From positions 62,001-126,000 of the forward strand of contig CAKSTI010000001.1 of NCBI GenBank assembly GCA_934500705.1: a DNA stretch of 64,000 nt. The letters are read 5' to 3'. Made by a program: the position numbers and the translations under genes. Below, one piece after another: positions 59,558 through 64,000 of this stretch; position 1 is the first letter of the stretch, and every line of letters starts with the position of its first letter. Source of the stretch: an uncultured Clostridia bacterium (GTDB taxonomy: Bacteria > Bacillota > Clostridia > UMGS1810). The notes beneath the pieces were generated by a model. The model saw only the letters and a program-made list of their open reading frames with translations, was not told the DNA's origin and did not search any database.

Positions 59558-60751
59558 ATGAACAAAAAAACTATTGAAGACATCAATGTCAACGGCAAAA
59601 GAGTTCTCGTAAGATGTGACTTTAACGTGCCGCTCGACGAAAACAGAAACATTACGGACGAAACCCGTATTGACGGCGCACTGCCGACAATCAAGTACCT
59701 TATTGACCATAAAGCAAAGGTTATTCTCTGCTCACATATGGGAAAACCCAAGGGCGAGCCCAAGCCGGAGCTTTCTTTGGCACCTGTTGCAAAGAAACTC
59801 TCCGAAAAACTCGGCAAAGAGATTGTGTTTGCGGCAGACGATAACGTTGTAGGCGACAACGCAAAGAAGGCTGTTGCACAGATGAAGGACGGCGACGTTG
59901 TTCTCCTCGAAAACACAAGATACAGAGCAGAGGAAACAAAGAATATAGACTCATTCAGTGAGGAGCTTGCATCTTTGGCAGATATTTTTGTAAACGACGC
60001 TTTCGGCACAGCTCACAGAGCACACTGCTCAAATGTCGGCGTTACAAAGTTTGTTGAAACATCTGTATGCGGTTACCTCATTCAGAAGGAAATCAAATTC
60101 CTCGGAAATGCCGTCAACAATCCGGTAAGACCGTTTGTTGCAATCCTCGGCGGTTCCAAGGTTTCGTCTAAAATATCGGTTATCAATAACCTTCTCGAAA
60201 AGGTTGACACCCTTATCATCGGCGGCGGTATGGCATATACATTTATGAAAGCTCTCGGTGAGGAAGTCGGCAAATCACTTCTTGAACCCGATTACCTTGA
60301 TTATGCAAGAGAAATGATGGACAAGGCAAAGGCAAAAGGCGTTAAACTCCTTATCCCGGTAGACACGGTTGTTGCAAAGGAATTTTCAAACGACGCTGAG
60401 CACAAAACCGTTGAAAGAGGCGGCATTGAACCCGAATGGGAAGGTCTTGACATAGGCGAAAAGACAATAGCGCTTTACAAGGACGCTATTAAGGACGCAA
60501 AGACTGTTGTATGGAACGGTCCTATGGGCGTATTTGAAATGCCTACGTTTGCAAAGGGTACAAACGCAATAGCACAGGCTCTCTCCGAGATTGACGCTAC
60601 CACAATCATCGGCGGCGGCGACAGCGTTGCAGCTGTAAACCAGGCAGGTCTCGGCGACAAAATGAGTCACATCTCCACAGGCGGCGGAGCATCTTTAGAA
60701 TACCTCGAAGGCAAAGAACTTCCCGGTATTGCAGCACTTGATGACAAATAA
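59558..60751 (+). CDS. pgk: Phosphoglycerate kinase
   Basis: A 397-residue glycolytic enzyme that makes ATP from 1,3-bisphosphoglycerate. It shows GKRVLVRCDFNVPLDEN near the N-terminus, SHMGKPKG, the nucleotide-binding FVAILGGSKVSSKISV and VVWNGPMGVFE, and ends GGGASLEYLEGKELPGI. ATG 59558 follows TGAGGTGA. It is first in a pgk-tpiA-gpmI cluster; gap is not in the window. Confidence 0.97.
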   Translation: MNKKTIEDINVNGKRVLVRCDFNVPLDENRNITDETRIDGALPTIKYLIDHKAKVILCSHMGKPKGEPKPELSLAPVAKKLSEKLGKEIVFAADDNVVGDNAKKAVAQMKDGDVVLLENTRYRAEETKNIDSFSEELASLADIFVNDAFGTAHRAHCSNVGVTKFVETSVCGYLIQKEIKFLGNAVNNPVRPFVAILGGSKVSSKISVINNLLEKVDTLIIGGGMAYTFMKALGEEVGKSLLEPDYLDYAREMMDKAKAKGVKLLIPVDTVVAKEFSNDAEHKTVERGGIEPEWEGLDIGEKTIALYKDAIKDAKTVVWNGPMGVFEMPTFAKGTNAIAQALSEIDATTIIGGGDSVAAVNQAGLGDKMSHISTGGGASLEYLEGKELPGIAALDDK

Positions 60752-60760
60752 TAAAACTTT

Positions 60761-60783
60761 GGGGGGAGTTCTCTCCCCCTTTT
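60761..60783 (+). terminator. Hairpin between pgk and tpiA
   Basis: GGGGGAG pairs with CTCCCCC across a 4-base loop, followed by TTTTG. It could attenuate reading into tpiA. The gap to tpiA is only 64 bases. Confidence 0.7.
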
Positions 60784-60815
60784 GTTGCGTATGATATGGA
60801 AAGGAAATGATATAA

Positions 60816-61562
60816 ATGAGACAGATTGTAGTTGCAGGAAACTGGAAAATGAATAAAACACCGGCTCAGACAACCGAGCTTATAAATGAGTTAAAGCCGC
60901 TCGTTGCCGGCAGTAAAAACAAGTGCATCGTTTGCGTACCTTTTACAAACCTCGCAAACGCCATTGAGGCTGTTAAAGGCTCTGAGATTGAAGTCGGCGC
61001 AGAGAATATGTATTTTGAGGAAAGCGGCGCATATACCGGCGAAATCGCACCCTCAATGCTCACAGAGATGGGAGTTAAATACGTTATAATCGGCCATTCC
61101 GAGAGAAGACAGTATTTTAACGAAACAAACGAAACGGTTAACAAGAAGGTTTTAAAGGCATTCGAGCACAACCTCACCCCTATTATCTGCGTAGGCGAGT
61201 CCCTCGAACAGAGAGAGCAGGGCGTTACATTTGAGCTTGTTTCAATGCAGACAAAAATTGCGCTTTTGGGTCTCAGTGCAGAACAGGTTAAAAAGTGCAT
61301 AATCGCATACGAACCCATTTGGGCAATCGGAACGGGAAAAACCGCAACAAGCGACCAGGCGCAAGAAGTTTGCGCAAAAATCAGGGAAACGGTTGCATCG
61401 GTTTACGGTAAAGATGCGGCAGACGAAATTACAATTCAGTACGGCGGCAGTGTCAACGCAGGAAATTCCAAAGAGCTTTTCGGAAAATCCGACATAGACG
61501 GCGGTTTGGTTGGCGGAGCAAGCCTCAAAGCAAACGATTTTTCACAGATTGTAAACAGCTGA
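60816..61562 (+). CDS. tpiA: Triosephosphate isomerase
   Basis: A 248-residue TIM barrel that interconverts dihydroxyacetone phosphate and glyceraldehyde-3-phosphate. The N-terminal VVAGNWKMNKT holds the active-site Asn and Lys, the catalytic His is in IIGHSERRQYF and the Glu is in IAYEPIWAIGTGK. The length is normal. The ATG follows GGAAATGATATAA-type spacing after AAAGGA. Confidence 0.97.
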   Translation: MRQIVVAGNWKMNKTPAQTTELINELKPLVAGSKNKCIVCVPFTNLANAIEAVKGSEIEVGAENMYFEESGAYTGEIAPSMLTEMGVKYVIIGHSERRQYFNETNETVNKKVLKAFEHNLTPIICVGESLEQREQGVTFELVSMQTKIALLGLSAEQVKKCIIAYEPIWAIGTGKTATSDQAQEVCAKIRETVASVYGKDAADEITIQYGGSVNAGNSKELFGKSDIDGGLVGGASLKANDFSQIVNS

Positions 61563-61590
61563 TTTACCGTATTTTACAATTATTATCAAA

Positions 61591-61616
61591 GGGTGTTGCA
61601 TTTGCAACACCCCGTT
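61591..61616 (+). terminator. Hairpin between tpiA and gpmI
   Basis: GGGTGTTGCA and TGCAACACCC are perfect complements around a tiny loop, with CGTTTT after. Like the pgk-tpiA hairpin, it is probably a partial terminator or RNA-processing site in the operon. Confidence 0.65.
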
Positions 61617-61648
61617 TTGAGAACAGCTATTGAAAGGAAGTATTAATT

Positions 61649-63178
61649 ATGAGCAAAAGACCCGTTGTATTGGCAATATTGGACGGCTACGGCATCAGTA
61701 AAGAAACAAAGGGAAATGCCGTATACAGTGCTAAAAAACCAAACCTTGACAGATTAAACTCAACCTACCCCACCACGGTTATCCACGCAAGCGGAATGGA
61801 CGTAGGACTGCCCGACGGACAGATGGGAAATTCCGAAGTTGGTCACACAAACATCGGCGCGGGCAGAATTGTATACCAGGAACTTACACGCATAACAAAA
61901 TCCATAAGCGACGGAGATTTCTTTGAGAACGAGGCTCTTGTCGGTGCTTGCAAAAACTGCGCAGACAAAAATTCCTCACTTCACATTATGGGACTTCTGT
62001 CCGACGGCGGTGTTCACAGTCACATTGAGCATCTTTTTGCAATAGTTGAATTGGCAAAGAAGCAGGGACTTAAAAATGTGTATGTGCACTGTTTCCTCGA
62101 CGGCAGGGACGTTTCCCCCACAAGCGGTGTTGACTTTGCCGCACAGCTTGAAAACAAACTCTCCGAAATCGGCGTTGGAAAAATAGCAACGCTTTCCGGC
62201 AGATATTACGCAATGGACAGAGATAACCGCTGGGAGCGTGTTACCAAGGCGTACGATGCGCTCGTATACGGCAAGGGCGAAACTGCCGATAATGCGGTAG
62301 ATGCCATCAAGGCATCGTATGCAAATGACGTTACCGATGAATTTGTCGTACCCACGGTTATATTGGAAAACGGCAAGCCCACGGCAACCATCGGCGAGGG
62401 TGACAGCATTGTGTTCTATAACTTCCGCCCCGACAGAGCAAGAGAGATAACACGTACATTGGTTGACCCGGATTTTGACGGATTTGAAAGAAAGTATTTT
62501 GAAACCTATTTTGTAACAATGACGCAGTACGACGCAAAAATGCCCAATGTTCACGTTGCATTCAAACCGCAGAAACTTGTAAACACAATAGGTGAATATG
62601 TTTCATCAAAGGGTCTTAAACAGCTCAGAATTGCAGAGACGGAAAAATATGCCCACGTTACATTTTTCTTTAACGGCGGAGTTGAAAAGGTTTATGACGG
62701 CGAGGACAGAATTCTTGTGGCATCTCCCAAGGTAGCAACCTATGATATGCAGCCGGAAATGAGCGCATACGAAGTTACGGACAAACTCCTTGAAGCGCTT
62801 GACACGGATAAATACGATATGGTTATCTTAAACTTTGCCAACTGCGATATGGTCGGTCATACCGGCATAATGGAGGCGGCAATAAAGGCTGTGGAAACCG
62901 TTGACGAGTGCATCGGCAAGGTTGCCGACAAGGTTATCTCTATGGGCGGAGCTATATTTATTACAGCAGACCACGGTAATGCCGAGCAGATGATAGACCC
63001 GGCAGACGGAAGTGTGTTTACGGCACACACCACAAATGTTGTTCCGCTTATTGCCGCAGGTATTGGCGATGTTAAGTTAAACGAGGGCCGTCTTGCAGAC
63101 CTTGCCCCCACAATGCTCGATGTTATGGGACTCGATATACCTGAGGAAATGACGGGAAAAAGCCTTATTGTAAAATAA
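61649..63178 (+). CDS. gpmI: 2,3-bisphosphoglycerate-independent phosphoglycerate mutase
   Basis: A 509-residue alkaline-phosphatase-fold enzyme that converts 3- to 2-phosphoglycerate. It begins RPVVLAILDGYGIS, and the catalytic Ser is in GQMGNSEVGHTNIGAGR. The metal-binding motifs FITADHGNAEQM and FANCDMVGHTG are present. GAAAGGAAG precedes the ATG. The DMT-transporter gene starts 1 base after its stop. Confidence 0.96.
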   Translation: MSKRPVVLAILDGYGISKETKGNAVYSAKKPNLDRLNSTYPTTVIHASGMDVGLPDGQMGNSEVGHTNIGAGRIVYQELTRITKSISDGDFFENEALVGACKNCADKNSSLHIMGLLSDGGVHSHIEHLFAIVELAKKQGLKNVYVHCFLDGRDVSPTSGVDFAAQLENKLSEIGVGKIATLSGRYYAMDRDNRWERVTKAYDALVYGKGETADNAVDAIKASYANDVTDEFVVPTVILENGKPTATIGEGDSIVFYNFRPDRAREITRTLVDPDFDGFERKYFETYFVTMTQYDAKMPNVHVAFKPQKLVNTIGEYVSSKGLKQLRIAETEKYAHVTFFFNGGVEKVYDGEDRILVASPKVATYDMQPEMSAYEVTDKLLEALDTDKYDMVILNFANCDMVGHTGIMEAAIKAVETVDECIGKVADKVISMGGAIFITADHGNAEQMIDPADGSVFTAHTTNVVPLIAAGIGDVKLNEGRLADLAPTMLDVMGLDIPEEMTGKSLIVK

Positions 63179-63179
63179 A

Positions 63180-64000
63180 ATGAAAAAAATATATTCACTA
63201 ATGATAATTGCCGCCGGGATTTTGTGGGGAACGCTTGGCGTTTTCGGCAAAATTCTGGCGGGGTACGGATTTAACAGCGCCCAGTGTGCAGCTGTGCGTC
63301 TTACATCGGCGGCCGTTATTCTCACGACGGTGAACATTAAAAATTTAAAAGTAAATCCAAATCAGCTTTGGAAGTTTGCCCTGTTGGGCTTGTTCGGTAT
63401 GTTCGGTATGACGTTCGTTTACTTTGAGGCGATTAAGAGAACGTCCATTTCCGTGTCGGCGGTGCTCTTGTATACTGCACCGATAATGGTTACGGTGATG
63501 TCGTCGGTTATCTACCGTGAAAGACTCACAGGCAGGAAAATAACGGCGCTTTTTGCGGCTTTTCTCGGCATAGTGCTCGTTTCCGGTTTTAACGCCGCCG
63601 GAGCAACACCGATTGGCATTGCGCTCGGACTGCTTTCGGGATTTTTCTACGCATTGTACAGCATCATCGGAAAGTACGCTCTCAAAGAGAACCGTGCGGA
63701 AACCGCTACAAATTACGCCTTTATCTTTTCCGCACCTGTTGCGCTTTTGGCGTGCAACCCTGCATCACTGCTTGCCGCCGCCGCAAGTGCTCCGAACAAA
63801 CCCGTCGTTATCCTGACAATGGCGGCACTCGGTATTGTAACATCGGTGATACCGTTCTCTTTGTATACAAAGGCGCTTGTGCACGTTCCGGCAGGAAAAG
63901 CATCAATTATGGCATCGGTTGAACCGCTTGCGGCAACGCTTTTCGGAATTGCACTGTACGGCGAAAAACTTACCTTTATGAGTGTGCTGGGAATGGCGGC
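63180..64000 (+). CDS. EamA/DMT-family transporter (partial, cut by window end)
   Basis: Reads MKKIYSLMIIAAGILWGTLG and continues for 273 codons to the window edge without a stop. It has about nine membrane helices so far, with two EamA-type halves (helix starts GILWGTLGVFGK and LLSGFFYALYSIIGKYAL) and the SVEPLAATLFGIALYGE motif near the end of the second half. The substrate is unknown. It starts 1 base after gpmI with no separate promoter, so it may be co-transcribed. Confidence 0.88.
   Translation, partial: MKKIYSLMIIAAGILWGTLGVFGKILAGYGFNSAQCAAVRLTSAAVILTTVNIKNLKVNPNQLWKFALLGLFGMFGMTFVYFEAIKRTSISVSAVLLYTAPIMVTVMSSVIYRERLTGRKITALFAAFLGIVLVSGFNAAGATPIGIALGLLSGFFYALYSIIGKYALKENRAETATNYAFIFSAPVALLACNPASLLAAAASAPNKPVVILTMAALGIVTSVIPFSLYTKALVHVPAGKASIMASVEPLAATLFGIALYGEKLTFMSVLGMA

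Noticed and set aside
61976..62554. A 192-codon minus-strand reading inside gpmI
   Set aside because: Antisense shadow of an essential, fully conserved enzyme.
1..64000. CRISPR arrays, rRNA genes, prophage modules or toxin-antitoxin pairs
   Set aside because: No regularly spaced repeats, rRNA-like sequence, phage structural genes or recognisable toxin-antitoxin pair were seen. The HTH plus membrane-protein pair at 41990-42600 fits a YozG-type regulator better than an addiction module.

Overview
The window reads as a chromosomal segment of a Bacillota bacterium of class Clostridia. Evidence: strong GGAGG-type ribosome sites, frequent TTG and GTG starts, two S-layer-homology (SLH) proteins, DnaD/DnaI-type primosome genes, an ECF vitamin-transporter energy module next to truA, a ywiB-like gene next to argS, and YitT, DegV and CvpA families. 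Genes are dense and mostly in short operons. No stretch over 300 bases lacks a gene or gene remnant. I saw no rRNA, CRISPR array, phage or transposase; there is one tRNA (Gly-GCC).

Layout. 1-3818 (+): end of a Sua5/TsaC gene, an arginine phosphatase, RimI, TsaD and an SLH protein. 3910-7111 (+): dnaD, an MFS permease and a dnaI-like loader. 7114-13921 (+): an rRNA-type methyltransferase, ecfA1-ecfA2-ecfT-truA, a beta-propeller-like membrane protein, CvpA and YitT. 13877-14897: a TIM-barrel gene bracketed by a 52-bp imperfect copy of the yitT 3' end, which looks like an insertion. 14929-17087 (+): a DJ-1 protein, 5-formyl-THF cyclo-ligase and a Xer-type recombinase preceded by a 28-bp perfect inverted repeat. 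17140-23467 (-): a nine-gene metal operon (feoA, feoA, feoB, FeoB-associated Cys-rich protein, a 40-residue membrane protein, DUF6110, P1B ATPase, DtxR-like repressor, DUF2325) behind a promoter carrying three similar palindromes. 23594-28288 (-): LTA-synthase-like sulfatase, pyrophosphatase, CmpB-like membrane protein and GH43 enzyme under one promoter and terminator. 28318-30983: pfkB and a zinc alcohol dehydrogenase, followed by a deletion scar joining the 3' parts of a histidinol-phosphatase gene (-) and a DeoR-regulator gene (+). 31046-39073 (-): dapA; a Cu/Zn SOD, a 1165-residue GLUG/coiled-coil surface protein and an MMPL transporter as one operon; and a TetR regulator. 39188-41715 (-): ZnuABC-type importer. 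41883-43563: tRNA-Gly, a small membrane protein with an HTH regulator, and an OGG-type glycosylase. 43740-48352 (+): DUF1934, argS, a secreted protein and an S41 protease. 48406-50904 (-): CopA with a CopZ-like domain fused at its C-terminus. 51131-53698 (+): second SLH protein. 53747-56244 (-): GH31 enzyme and ManA. 56388-64000 (+): Lrp regulator, aminotransferase, trmL, degV, pgk-tpiA-gpmI and a partial DMT transporter.

Most notable. The feo operon, the copA promoter and a spot just past the end of the feo operon share a GTTAGTTTAG-type element, suggesting one metal regulon run by the DtxR-like protein encoded in the operon. The MMPL-GLUG-SOD operon is an envelope system I do not recognise from any described pathway. 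The copA-copZ fusion retains an internal ribosome site and start, so a free chaperone may still be made. Two local rearrangements, the bracketed TIM-barrel gene and the hisK/deoR scar, can be read directly from the sequence. No tool was run: family names come from recognising sequence patterns, and promoter and operator calls are by eye.
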